Both the position numbers and the translations under genes were made by a program. Below, in pieces: positions 52,501-61,347 of a stretch of DNA of 64,000 bases (its first letter is position 1; each line of letters begins with the position of its first letter). The notes under the pieces were generated by a model. The model was not told the origin of the DNA. It saw only the letters and a list, made by a program, of their open reading frames with translations, and did no database searches. Source of the DNA: CAG-632 sp963626805 (GTDB taxonomy: Bacteria > Bacillota > Clostridia > Lachnospirales > Lachnospiraceae); assembly GCA_963626805.1 (NCBI GenBank), contig CAVFXS010000056.1, forward strand, positions 61,541-125,540, read 5' to 3'.

Positions 52501-54766
52501 GCTCTGAATTAGAGCTCTGTACCTTGTTATTCCAGTCTTCCAGAACATTAGCTGCTCCTGCCTTCTTCTGCTCATCCGCATATGCAAGAAGCTTATACAT
52601 ATTGGAATCCGGATCAATAAATCTGTTTGCATATTTGTTTGCAACTGCATCCTTATATGCGGTCCATACTTCACTGCTGAATACTACCGGCATACCGGAA
52701 TCAATGTATTCTTTTAATGCATTTAACCGATCCAGTGTAATATCATTACCGTTCATAACCGTAGTATTATATGGATTATTCGTTGCCAGACTGCCTGTAA
52801 CGGCTGCCATCTCACCGGTATGTGCGAACATACTGAATACGGCTGTACTGTTGTAAGTATTTGTCTCTACATACCATAACGGATAACGGGTATAGTCTGT
52901 AGAAGGCTTTAATGCTGATTTATTACCACCGATATAGATCAGATCATAGCTGTCTGCTGCATCTGCCTTGGAGGTAATAAATTCCTCTGTAGACATCTGT
53001 ACCAGCTCTATATTATCTACCGGCATATTAAGTGCATATGCCAGCTTTGCTTTCGATAAATCCCACTGATAGTACTCTGTCTTAACCTTGCCATTCTCAT
53101 CTGTGTAGTTATCAATTTCGGTTGTATTTAATACGTTAGCCGGAACTGTATAATAGTTACCCTTGGTATCATAACCGGTGTATTTACTTCCCTGTCTGCT
53201 TATTGTTGACTGCATTGCCAGCTCCAGATCAATTGGATAACATGGCTGTAATTCCAGCACACGAAATGCGGTCGTTGATGTAGAACCACTGGTTCCACCG
53301 CCACCATTGGAATGATTCCGGTAGGTACTCTTATTAATCAACGTTACAATCTGTGAAATCTTAGTTGGATTCTTTTCCGGATTTGCTGCTAATGTCTGCA
53401 TATATGCCTTACCAACAACCAATACATTATTCTTCTTTGCATATCCGGTTGTCGTGATTGATAAGTCAATCAGCTTACCAAAGTTTGTAGAAGTATCAAT
53501 CACCAGGCTCTCCGGATCTGACGATGAACCATCATCGGATTCTGATGCCTGTATCTCCATAGTACCAAAAATAATATAGGTCTGCGTATCTGTAGCTTCT
53601 GAGATTGTATTCAGTTCTGCACGAACCTCATCCGAAATATCATTTGCAGCACTGTAATTTTCCGGTGAAATGAAGATGTAATCATACTTCTTCACCTTTG
53701 TTCCATCGCTGCATGTATAATATAAGGAATCAGCCGTCAGATCTGCTGCTACTGCAGTCTCTACTACAGCTTTTTCAGGAATATTACTTTCAATACTGTT
53801 ACCGAATACCGATGTCTTACCATCACCGATCATCCAGTCTGCCAAATCCTGAATTTCTGACTTTCTGTCAGTTCCATCACCATAAATATATAATACATTC
53901 AGAGTCGGAACATCCGTTTCTGTACGCTTCCAGTAATCCGTCCATCCGGCATATCCCTTCGGAATAGTCAGGTTATTCAGCTGATATGCAGAATAGGTAG
54001 AACGAAGAGATGACATATAGCTCTGCAAGGTACCCATAACATCTGTAGTGTCCTTCTCCCATGCACTCGCCTTGGTTGTCTTGGTTCTCTTCCAGCTATT
54101 CTTGAAGTCTACAGTAGTCATATAGTATACATTTGAAGCTGTTGTAACCACAGGATCCGTCTTATCATCCTTGCTGCCATCATTCTTCAAATCATAATTC
54201 ATGATCAATGGCTTATTCTTACCAAATGCAAAATTACGTAAGGCTTCATATAAATCCTCCGAAATCGGATTATCCTTATACTGTGCTGCCTTTTCTGCAT
54301 AAACATAAATCAGATCTGCATCTGCTAATGTCTCCGCTGCTTCGGCGGAACTAAGCTCATCCACCGTCTGGATCTTCAATGAAATCTTTCCATCCGGCAT
54401 AGTCGTTGCAATAGTACGATTATCATTTATGATATACTTCTGAAACCCACCGTTCACTAAAAAGTCATTCAAACTAGCTGTTGCATTTGCCGCATCTCCA
54501 GCTGACGGTACAATAATCGTAATATAGTAATTACTGGTATCATATCCTGCCTTATCACTGGTATTTTCTGCATTTGAATTTTCAATAATGTAATCAATCT
54601 GCGTCTTTGTTGAAGTAGTACTATTATTATCTGCCAACTTCGTATAGCCAAATTCATCTACCGCATTTGTTTTTAATGACATAGATACCCAGATAGAAGA
54701 CGCAATCAAAATACCGATAGCAACCAATGCTCCGATTATGATTTTTAGCTTTTTGCTTTTCAACAT
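49598..54766 (-). CDS. Giant membrane-anchored extracellular protein, DUF5057-like
   Basis: A 1,722-residue protein with one N-terminal helix (residues about 8-31, IIIGALVAIGILIASSIWV) and no sorting motif. The rest is secreted. I recall related large proteins from Lachnospiraceae as DUF5057; this is not verified. At least three places read like Rossmann/amidotransferase-like folds: ADLIYVYAEKAAQYKDNP early on, SYDLIYIGGN with EYIDSGMPVVFSS mid-way, and YDVVVIGFYDDFGN with LDKDGSLLMTHDNMT later. A pair of beta-rich stretches separate them. It is the last gene of a pilus operon, directly after four minor pilins. A tip-associated adhesin or assembly role is inference. Confidence 0.75.
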   Translation of the reverse strand: MLKSKKLKIIIGALVAIGILIASSIWVSMSLKTNAVDEFGYTKLADNNSTTSTKTQIDYIIENSNAENTSDKAGYDTSNYYITIIVPSAGDAANATASLNDFLVNGGFQKYIINDNRTIATTMPDGKISLKIQTVDELSSAEAAETLADADLIYVYAEKAAQYKDNPISEDLYEALRNFAFGKNKPLIMNYDLKNDGSKDDKTDPVVTTASNVYYMTTVDFKNSWKRTKTTKASAWEKDTTDVMGTLQSYMSSLRSTYSAYQLNNLTIPKGYAGWTDYWKRTETDVPTLNVLYIYGDGTDRKSEIQDLADWMIGDGKTSVFGNSIESNIPEKAVVETAVAADLTADSLYYTCSDGTKVKKYDYIFISPENYSAANDISDEVRAELNTISEATDTQTYIIFGTMEIQASESDDGSSSDPESLVIDTSTNFGKLIDLSITTTGYAKKNNVLVVGKAYMQTLAANPEKNPTKISQIVTLINKSTYRNHSNGGGGTSGSTSTTAFRVLELQPCYPIDLELAMQSTISRQGSKYTGYDTKGNYYTVPANVLNTTEIDNYTDENGKVKTEYYQWDLSKAKLAYALNMPVDNIELVQMSTEEFITSKADAADSYDLIYIGGNKSALKPSTDYTRYPLWYVETNTYNSTAVFSMFAHTGEMAAVTGSLATNNPYNTTVMNGNDITLDRLNALKEYIDSGMPVVFSSEVWTAYKDAVANKYANRFIDPDSNMYKLLAYADEQKKAGAANVLEDWNNKVQSSNSELKEYWVMNQTTDGTDGQVQRVENPDGAYGTAATVTVFTDTLSNDLYSLVYSADVAARPKFTITTNAKEYSDKDASTKLTERNLTWTVELINPIEGHTYQGVLLRDTDDNAEFDLENEAVGDPVTFSSGKAEFTYNYPESDFGALSWKILVADVTNAENNSIMSACPSRGYSALSAIARSEDQPKRSASILEIMPMKTSQVGAQDGQDGHTLYLDSNYQQARGSKFLYSEAFNDDGSANTGSTYGYVPTPKSGGQISNYYDTKDINFTANGYNYQNNVYLGKYQPTLGLNRYDSDMGHEDWTYNYVDTIADDFDLSLDIMYMDDIEYYAKAVREASDEDRARYAEYAEEAKALYDAYNTSGTVEYQTLNDAETALRNALLTLQQGGSLTVTNTMKNNQYAPDTFTYTADKFNLYDLDGILDSGEYFRFFYINATLGGAGEWSFPPAYGFYTEYYKPYITENDKKIDAYRKYRHFSMLAYGPEEYLRNNYDVVVIGFYDDFGNKFTDFSTSACEDLENFLDKDGSLLMTHDNMTKYGNDPNYSMNLTSTLKSYAGMERFGEITVAGGTDSSTLPKYVTTDSDKYFFSSLSSGKDGVDLSKNNTATGSAWNTVVKKWLSQRSGNLGKIGYPGYTDAFVIYETNTALAMNYTFAEFQIQNQIKYNLSYGPLNITGTTKATQVNRGVVTTYPFYVVSDLRISPTHNQAYSLNLEDDQVTVWYTFAADSQSGTGTAGASSAADYQTLKENSSLYAASPKDGMDSYFIYSVGNITYCGAGHAMVTGDKRDNNDERKLFLNVLVNMATKSGDLITKDKDIILYDPDGTTKAPGNVVKRNAEDGYYMEATSGVSYPEFAFGVDMGSGDSVTDVKIFYDLDYDAAKGDANDTYVESDSHILVPTTEDTIKKLNEGEVYKVNKVSAPALVTKRSYFDAYDGTYTYLVVQATVKDNKGSEKIITKRIKIKLTREMLNLT

Positions 54767-54797
54767 AACTTGCTCCTTTCTTTTATTCTATCGTCAT

Positions 54798-55544
54798 TTA
54801 CGGGGTTGGCGACTCCGTTGTCGAAGCCTCCTTCTTAGCCTTCAGTACATAGTTATTACGGATTGTGATAATTCCTGATGCTACATTCTCTGCAGATCGT
54901 TTCTTCATATCTACCGTCAGATATACAGAATTATCATTCGGGATTACATACCCTGTTATCTCTTCTATATTGCTGCCGACTAATAAATCACTGTTACCAA
55001 TTATCGTTGATGAATTCTCTACTGCTGTTTTCAGTATCTTTTCTCCAGTCGCCTCTGACATTGAAGCAGAATCTGTTACTACAATATCTGTCGAACCTGT
55101 TACTGCCGCAGAACGGATATCCCCTAAATATCGTTTCATATATAACTGCTTATTCGCACTATCATAATAATACGTATCTGCGACTGCCATATATTCACCG
55201 GTACCTGCCTTCCTTTCATAAGCAATACTCATATACGAAATTTTCTGAGCCTTTGATACATCATCAATTCCGGAAAAATCATATTTCTTTTCACTTGGAT
55301 ATGAATAATACTCATTTCCATCACTCGTGCCAATTCTAATGCAGGTAGCCTGCATCATTTTGTCCGCAATGGAGTCATATATTTCCTGTCCTTTTTCCTG
55401 AACCTCAATATCATTTTTGGTTCTGGTATAAGTTCTGGTCGTTGTTCCCATAAAACTTGCCAATGCAACCATGATAATAGCCAAAATTGCAATGGCTAAT
55501 ATAAGCTCTACTAATGAAAAGCCTTGATTGTTTGTCTTTCTCAT
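54798..55544 (-). CDS. Minor pilin / pseudopilin, GspJ-like
   Basis: Prepilin of 248 residues. The type IV leader ends QG, and the mature part begins FSLVELILAIAILAIIMVALASF, with Glu5 present. A longer soluble C-terminus is rich in Ser and Thr. Size and place beside the H-, I- and K-like pilins suggest the GspJ/PilW role. It is encoded 31 bases upstream of the giant gene. Confidence 0.85.
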   Translation of the reverse strand: MRKTNNQGFSLVELILAIAILAIIMVALASFMGTTTRTYTRTKNDIEVQEKGQEIYDSIADKMMQATCIRIGTSDGNEYYSYPSEKKYDFSGIDDVSKAQKISYMSIAYERKAGTGEYMAVADTYYYDSANKQLYMKRYLGDIRSAAVTGSTDIVVTDSASMSEATGEKILKTAVENSSTIIGNSDLLVGSNIEEITGYVIPNDNSVYLTVDMKKRSAENVASGIITIRNNYVLKAKKEASTTESPTP

Positions 55545-55564
55545 AATTCAATCTCCTCCTTCCA

Positions 55565-56131
55565 CTAATGCTCATAGGTCTCTTTATATAAGCCGGTATC
55601 TTTATTTAAGGTTACATTTGCTATAAGATCACCGCTCTTGTCCTTAAATATAAACTTGCTGGCTGCACCATATACATCATCTACCGAACCATCACTCTTA
55701 TTAAAATGAATCGTCACTCCAGCTGACATATCCTTTACATCCTGTCCATCATAAATAATAGAACCTTTTTTTAAGACCTTAACCGGATTAGATGTCCCCT
55801 GATACTTAAAATAATCCAGCTTAGCTACTGAATCCGAAGGATCCGGAACGGTAAATAAACCCATATAAAGATATCCCCGTTCCAAATAGTAGCATTCCGT
55901 TGCCGTATCATAATAAAGCCGCATCGCTAAAGTAGAATCCTGTGCCATAGTTGTGGTTCTCAGAGTTGATAATTCTGATTCAAATGTGGATACTGCTTTC
56001 TTATAATCTGCATTATCAACCGCTTTCCATGTAACGAGTGACATTGCTGACAGGATACCGATAATCCCGATTACAATTACCAGTTCCACCATCGTATAAC
56101 CTTTGTTATTTCTTCTTACCCATCTAATCAT
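55565..56131 (-). CDS. Minor pilin, GspH-like
   Basis: A 188-residue prepilin. The cleavage site is NNKG/YTMVELVIVIGIIGILSAM with Glu5, giving a classic N-terminal helix. The globular part is typical of GspH/FimT (about 130 residues after the helix). It follows the large K-like gene by 11 bases. Confidence 0.87.
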   Translation of the reverse strand: MIRWVRRNNKGYTMVELVIVIGIIGILSAMSLVTWKAVDNADYKKAVSTFESELSTLRTTTMAQDSTLAMRLYYDTATECYYLERGYLYMGLFTVPDPSDSVAKLDYFKYQGTSNPVKVLKKGSIIYDGQDVKDMSAGVTIHFNKSDGSVDDVYGAASKFIFKDKSGDLIANVTLNKDTGLYKETYEH

Positions 56132-56142
56132 ATACTCACCAC

Positions 56143-58698
56143 CTACTCTACATTCTTTTTCCAGTTGTTATACTGGAGTACATCGCCAATTTCAATACTT
56201 CCTACTGACTTGTCTTCTGTAGTTGTAGATGTAGCACTGTAATCCTTAAAGATTTTGCAGATTTCCGAATAATCATCTGCATCATCCTTTGACGCATCTG
56301 CTGTAGCCAATACAGTTTTTACAATTTCCGCATTTGCTACAAAGTCCATTGGATGATCAACCTGTACCTTGCTTCCAGATACGATCAGTCCTTCAAAACG
56401 CTTCACGTCCGAATCGAAAGTAACATTTCCCTTTGTCAAAATAATACCCATTATCTTACCACTGGTTCCGGTTGGTGCCTTTACAGTTACATCCTTGTCC
56501 GAAATCCATACATAGTAATTACCCAGCTTGACTCCATTTAAGTCCATGCCATCTAGCTTTGAGAAATCAAGATACTGATTAATTGGTGTAATATCCTTTG
56601 CATCTGTTGATTTAATCGTATCCTTCATTGCAGTCATCTCTGTCAGCAAATCACCAGTATAAAGACTCAGATCAATGGTTTGTAATGCATATTTCATCTC
56701 ATTGTAATCTTCATTGTACTGTGTTGCCTTAGAGCTAATATCTGCAATAGTTGTACTCTCATTTTCACCATCAATCAGACTCTTACTATTTGCATAATTA
56801 GGCACACTTATCTTCAGGTACTTATTATTTGCCACATTTAATGCACCTGTTGTATATGCACCGGATGTGGTTACTTTTGTAATATTACTTCCGCTTTCTG
56901 TAATGCTGATTCCTTTAACATTAAAGTCAGAATACTGACGAATATTCGCAAGATCTGTTGCCTGCTCATAACCCGCTTCCTTCGGCAGCTCGTTTGCATA
57001 CCAGTCAAAGAATTCTGTTGCAGCAGTTGCACTCGTAAATTTCAGATAATAATATGTCTTATCTGAAACTGTATTTTCAACAACCTCATCACCGATCTCT
57101 ACCCAGCCATGACTGGTCAGCTGGATATATATATAGTTATTAAATGCCGGATATACCTTCGAGAAAATAGGTTTCTTCGCTACTACATTTCCGCCTGACT
57201 TCTGTTCTTCAATACCATATGGCACATATGCCAACTGATTACTCTTAACAGAAATAGACTCACCGGTTCTAATATCTTCATTATCGGAATAGGTAATATA
57301 ACTGGTTGTCGCTGTTTTTCCGTCCTCACTGGTTGTTACCTGCTGCTGTCTGGTTGTCTCAATATAAGCACGACCAGCCACCCACAGATCACTTAAACCT
57401 GTAAAATCCAGATTTGCATCATTACCATTTACAATAATTGCACTACTGTCATAATGCTTTCTTCCAGAGCTTGCATATTCAGATAGCGTTCTCTGAGAAG
57501 CACTAGTCTGCGAGAAATTGTATCCATAATAATTACCGGATAAGGTTACCTCCGCATCATCATTGTTAACCTCCAAATCATCTGCAACATGCGCATTCGC
57601 ATACATGGTAAGGGAACCACCTGAATTACTTACGCCCATTGTTCTGGATGATGCAGGTGTCAGAATAATATTATCGGTCCAAACCTCTGCATTCGCATCA
57701 CCTGCTACAGAATTACCTGCAATACTGACAGATGAATTATTCACAAGTGAAATACTACCAGGCACAATAAACTTCTCTGCCATTACACTGACATTACTCT
57801 CATTCGCATAGAACCCCGAGTAACGACTGCTGTCTGCTGTACCATCCAGATCTGCATCACCATTATGAATGGATACTCTTGTTGCCGCCTTGGTATTATA
57901 ATCCTTATTGTAATAATCGGATGCTGCATAAACATCACCAGCAATTGTTACAACCTGATTTCCCTTTGTCGCCTGATCAAATTCAATACCCATATCTGCA
58001 ATCATGGAGAAATTATATAAAGAATTAACTGCAGCATCTACATTACTGAATGCAACATTAAATTCTGGCTCAGAAATGATAATATCCGTAGTAATTGACT
58101 GTGTATAACCATCAGTAGTAGTGTGCTTTACTGTTACATTGTGAATTATCAGTTCATCATATGTCTTTGTTGCAGCCGCCCCCACGCCTGTCGTAGTTGT
58201 TACAACTTCCATAAAAAGTCTGGGCTCTGTGGCCGCCAGAGTTGCTGGATCAACCAACTCAACATCCGGTGTTGATATAAACGACTTCAGATGTTCATAT
58301 AGCTTCGCTTGCGATTTATAGTCCGTATTTGTTGCCATTTTCTCCAGAAACTTCTGCTTCATAATCTGATTTGCCTGATCCGGGTCAATGGACATATATC
58401 GATACTCACCCGTTATTTTATCTTTACCATAGTATAATAACACTTCTACCGTATCTGAATATGCCGATACAAGATACTGCACAGAATCGTTACCCACCCC
58501 GGTATAGATTTCATCCATCGCCTTTTCAGCATAATAGAAGTTATTCTTATTCTTCAGATCAACATATCGCATTCTCTGATAGTAGCCAACCGTTGCCAGA
58601 ATAACTCCAACTAAAATACCCATACACGCCAGGGTTACCATGATTACGATGAATGTATTACCCTTATTATTTAATTTTTTTCCAAGTAATTTTCGCAT
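56143..58698 (-). CDS. Oversized minor pilin, GspK/PilX-like, with beta-rich ectodomain
   Basis: An 851-residue protein with a prepilin-like start: NNKG, then NTFIVIMVTLACMGILVGVIL. There is no Glu at position 5, the usual mark of the tip minor pilin GspK. The very long ectodomain has many short beta-strand patterns with Gly, Asn and Ser turns (for example VTIAGDVYAASDYY, SVSIAGNSVAGDANAEVWTD), consistent with a beta-helix or bactofilin-like fold. It overlaps the upstream I-like gene by 1 base (58698). Classical GspK is about 300 residues, so this is far larger. Confidence 0.82.
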   Translation of the reverse strand: MRKLLGKKLNNKGNTFIVIMVTLACMGILVGVILATVGYYQRMRYVDLKNKNNFYYAEKAMDEIYTGVGNDSVQYLVSAYSDTVEVLLYYGKDKITGEYRYMSIDPDQANQIMKQKFLEKMATNTDYKSQAKLYEHLKSFISTPDVELVDPATLAATEPRLFMEVVTTTTGVGAAATKTYDELIIHNVTVKHTTTDGYTQSITTDIIISEPEFNVAFSNVDAAVNSLYNFSMIADMGIEFDQATKGNQVVTIAGDVYAASDYYNKDYNTKAATRVSIHNGDADLDGTADSSRYSGFYANESNVSVMAEKFIVPGSISLVNNSSVSIAGNSVAGDANAEVWTDNIILTPASSRTMGVSNSGGSLTMYANAHVADDLEVNNDDAEVTLSGNYYGYNFSQTSASQRTLSEYASSGRKHYDSSAIIVNGNDANLDFTGLSDLWVAGRAYIETTRQQQVTTSEDGKTATTSYITYSDNEDIRTGESISVKSNQLAYVPYGIEEQKSGGNVVAKKPIFSKVYPAFNNYIYIQLTSHGWVEIGDEVVENTVSDKTYYYLKFTSATAATEFFDWYANELPKEAGYEQATDLANIRQYSDFNVKGISITESGSNITKVTTSGAYTTGALNVANNKYLKISVPNYANSKSLIDGENESTTIADISSKATQYNEDYNEMKYALQTIDLSLYTGDLLTEMTAMKDTIKSTDAKDITPINQYLDFSKLDGMDLNGVKLGNYYVWISDKDVTVKAPTGTSGKIMGIILTKGNVTFDSDVKRFEGLIVSGSKVQVDHPMDFVANAEIVKTVLATADASKDDADDYSEICKIFKDYSATSTTTEDKSVGSIEIGDVLQYNNWKKNVE

Positions 58699-60164
58699 CA
58701 GTAATCCCCCTTTGAAGTATCAAACACTGTCTCAGCACCAGTATCTTTATTCGTCAGTTTTACGGTAATCTCATACATACGCCCCTGTGCTGAATACCGC
58801 TCATCTTCACTTAACGAACGAACAATATAAGTCGGTGCTAAATTTGATTTTACCGTCATCTTATAGTTTCGATCTCCTGCTGCACCCTTTGCTCCAATGT
58901 TTAAGGTACCGTCATTTTTATGCATAGGAATATTGGTATAAATCTCTACCGGATATACTGTAGCATCATTCTCAATGCTGAACTGTGTCTGATACAGGTA
59001 CTTTGTACCACTTACATCATCACGATACTGTACCTTACCAGTAGGAATCAAGCTTCCATCTTCAGCACCCTCCAGCTTAGTAATACTGCTGATGTTAGAA
59101 TCATTTGCAACTGTTCTGATCACATATACTTTTAATTTTTCCTTAACATTGTTTTTTACTGTAATCAAATCATCCTGGAACGATGTACCATATACAAACT
59201 GATTATACATCAGATAAACTTCCGGAAGTTCTTTGAACTTCTGATCAAGAACACCATATGTATGCGTTTTTTCTGTTCCTAACACTCCTAATGGATCTGT
59301 ATTGGTATATACAATGTCACAGGTAACCTGATATTTGTTTCCGGTTGAATCAGAAATTGGATTGATTTCAATAATCGTCTCCTTCGTTGCTGAGTCACCG
59401 ATGGATGCATTTCCATTCATAATCTGTACTGCCTTCTGCTGATCCTCTTCTTTATCTGACTGCTGTAGTGCAGATACTGTCGCATTATAGAATGACAATG
59501 TAGCTGTTGCGTCGTAGTTTGATGCTCTTGTAATCAGTGCTTCATTGTTCGCATCCAAATCCGATAAATTATTCAAGTTCACAGAGTTAGGATCCGTATA
59601 GTTTACATTTGTCAGTGATTCAATTGCATATGGTTTTGTATTCATCGTAATTTCCACATCATAATCACGATATTCTACATTCGACTCACCTTTGAATACA
59701 TATTGCCGAACTAATGCTTCTTTATTCGTCGCACCCAAACTCTTATTTGCTGCATTCAGTACCTGATACATATCTGTTACTGAATTATAATTGGTTCCAC
59801 CTCCAAGTGAATTGCCCGGATATGATTTCAAGGTGGAGTTTTCAGGAATTATAGTTCCTGTCGTTCCATCCTGCTTAACCGAATAAAAAGTATTCTGTGC
59901 TGACATGGAACCACTCGTAATATTTAATGCCGACTCCAGGGAAGATAGATTCGTAGAATCATATCCTTCCTGAAGCTGCATTTGTTTCATAGTTTCTGCA
60001 ATTGATTTTGCATAATCGGTAGCCGCCTGCTGGTCTTTCGCTTTATTGCCAATGCGAATACCTGTCGTTAATTGCATTACAATAGGAGTTATACAGATAG
60101 TAAAAACAACGACGGCAATCAGAATCTCGATTAAGCTGACACCTCTGTTATTTGCTTTCTTCAT
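58698..60164 (-). CDS. Minor pilin, GspI/PilV-like
   Basis: A 488-residue prepilin. The site reads NNRG/VSLIEILIAVVVFTICITPIV, with Glu5 present. The ectodomain, about 440 residues, is much longer than the usual 100-150. It starts the set of four minor pilins that follows the PilO-like gene. Confidence 0.85.
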   Translation of the reverse strand: MKKANNRGVSLIEILIAVVVFTICITPIVMQLTTGIRIGNKAKDQQAATDYAKSIAETMKQMQLQEGYDSTNLSSLESALNITSGSMSAQNTFYSVKQDGTTGTIIPENSTLKSYPGNSLGGGTNYNSVTDMYQVLNAANKSLGATNKEALVRQYVFKGESNVEYRDYDVEITMNTKPYAIESLTNVNYTDPNSVNLNNLSDLDANNEALITRASNYDATATLSFYNATVSALQQSDKEEDQQKAVQIMNGNASIGDSATKETIIEINPISDSTGNKYQVTCDIVYTNTDPLGVLGTEKTHTYGVLDQKFKELPEVYLMYNQFVYGTSFQDDLITVKNNVKEKLKVYVIRTVANDSNISSITKLEGAEDGSLIPTGKVQYRDDVSGTKYLYQTQFSIENDATVYPVEIYTNIPMHKNDGTLNIGAKGAAGDRNYKMTVKSNLAPTYIVRSLSEDERYSAQGRMYEITVKLTNKDTGAETVFDTSKGDY

Positions 60165-60178
60165 GTGATCACTCCATT

Positions 60179-61330
60179 CTACTTGTAAACGCTAATGCTA
60201 CCTGCCCGATTTGCGATCTTAACACGATTTGCAGATGCGTCATCTGCTACCTTTACATATAATGTCTTGTCTGTAGAATTTTCCAAAGATACTACGACCT
60301 TATTCTGGTCTGCCGCTTCGTCCTTCAGGTCTGAAGACTGAATCAGCATAGTTAAATCTTCACCAGGATCAAATTCCTGTCTCTGCTTATTGTTACCAAT
60401 TGCATATTCTACAACATACTTATCGCCATCCTTTGACACGCTGACAGTTACCTGCTCAGACTCCGTCTTATTGCTGGTTACATTTGTTCCACCGTTCTTT
60501 AAGCCTACCACCTTTGCTGAAGCATCACTGCCTGTCGGATTTACAGCCAGATATAAATCATAATCAGACTTGATCGCTTCTCCATTGTCAGATGCATATT
60601 TGGAAATTACAGAGCTACCACTTCCAGAACTAAAGAGATTGTCAACTCCTGTCTGGATCTCATCTAAATTGATCTCAGCATTCTCTTCTCTTCCCTTACC
60701 TGTAATGCAGTATACATTTACAGTCATTTCACCTTCAAATACACCAGGTTTTTCTTTGCTTTCTGATACACTGACACCATCGATTGTCATACGATATGCA
60801 TAAGAAGATACATAATCTACAAAAGCCTTTACACCCTTGTAATCACCTTCATATTCCAGTGCCATTGTTGAATTGTAACAAATATATTGATCATCTGCTT
60901 CATCTGCAACATCTGTTTCTGCTTCCGCCGAGGCATCTGTAGCAACATCTGCAGCTGCAGATGCTGAGTCTGTACCTAATGTATAAAACATCATTGGCTG
61001 TGCCATATCAAGTACCTGTACATCATAGTCAATATCCGGATTCTTACGTACACCCTGAATAAATGCTATCTGATATTCCTGATCCAGGTTAGAAGGGAAT
61101 TCAGCAAGCTTTTCATCAAACATCTCATAATTAGCTGCTGTATCTGCTATATACTGGTCACGATTCACCTCTTTACTCTTCAGATCATTCAAATATGCTG
61201 TTAAATCTGCGGTTTCTTTTGCAATTTTCTTTGTATCCTCATTTGCAGGACGAATAACAAAGAAAATGCCTAAAAAGACAATTGCTATACTTAATACGGC
61301 TAATAATGCCTTCTTATATGTTTCATTCAT
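60179..61330 (-). CDS. PilO-like inner-membrane alignment protein
   Basis: A 383-residue protein with one N-terminal helix (ALLAVLSIAIVFLGIFFVIRP), then a coiled-coil segment (about 35-90) and a C-terminal region with alpha/beta pattern (ALEYEGDYKGVKAFVDYVSSYAYRMTIDGVSVSE) that fits the ferredoxin-like fold of PilO. A second beta-rich part ends the protein. It follows the PilM-PilN fusion by 17 bases, the place of pilO in other T4P operons. It is longer than usual (about 200). Confidence 0.78.
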   Translation of the reverse strand: MNETYKKALLAVLSIAIVFLGIFFVIRPANEDTKKIAKETADLTAYLNDLKSKEVNRDQYIADTAANYEMFDEKLAEFPSNLDQEYQIAFIQGVRKNPDIDYDVQVLDMAQPMMFYTLGTDSASAAADVATDASAEAETDVADEADDQYICYNSTMALEYEGDYKGVKAFVDYVSSYAYRMTIDGVSVSESKEKPGVFEGEMTVNVYCITGKGREENAEINLDEIQTGVDNLFSSGSGSSVISKYASDNGEAIKSDYDLYLAVNPTGSDASAKVVGLKNGGTNVTSNKTESEQVTVSVSKDGDKYVVEYAIGNNKQRQEFDPGEDLTMLIQSSDLKDEAADQNKVVVSLENSTDKTLYVKVADDASANRVKIANRAGSISVYK

Positions 61331-61347
61331 AATTCTTCCCTCCTATC

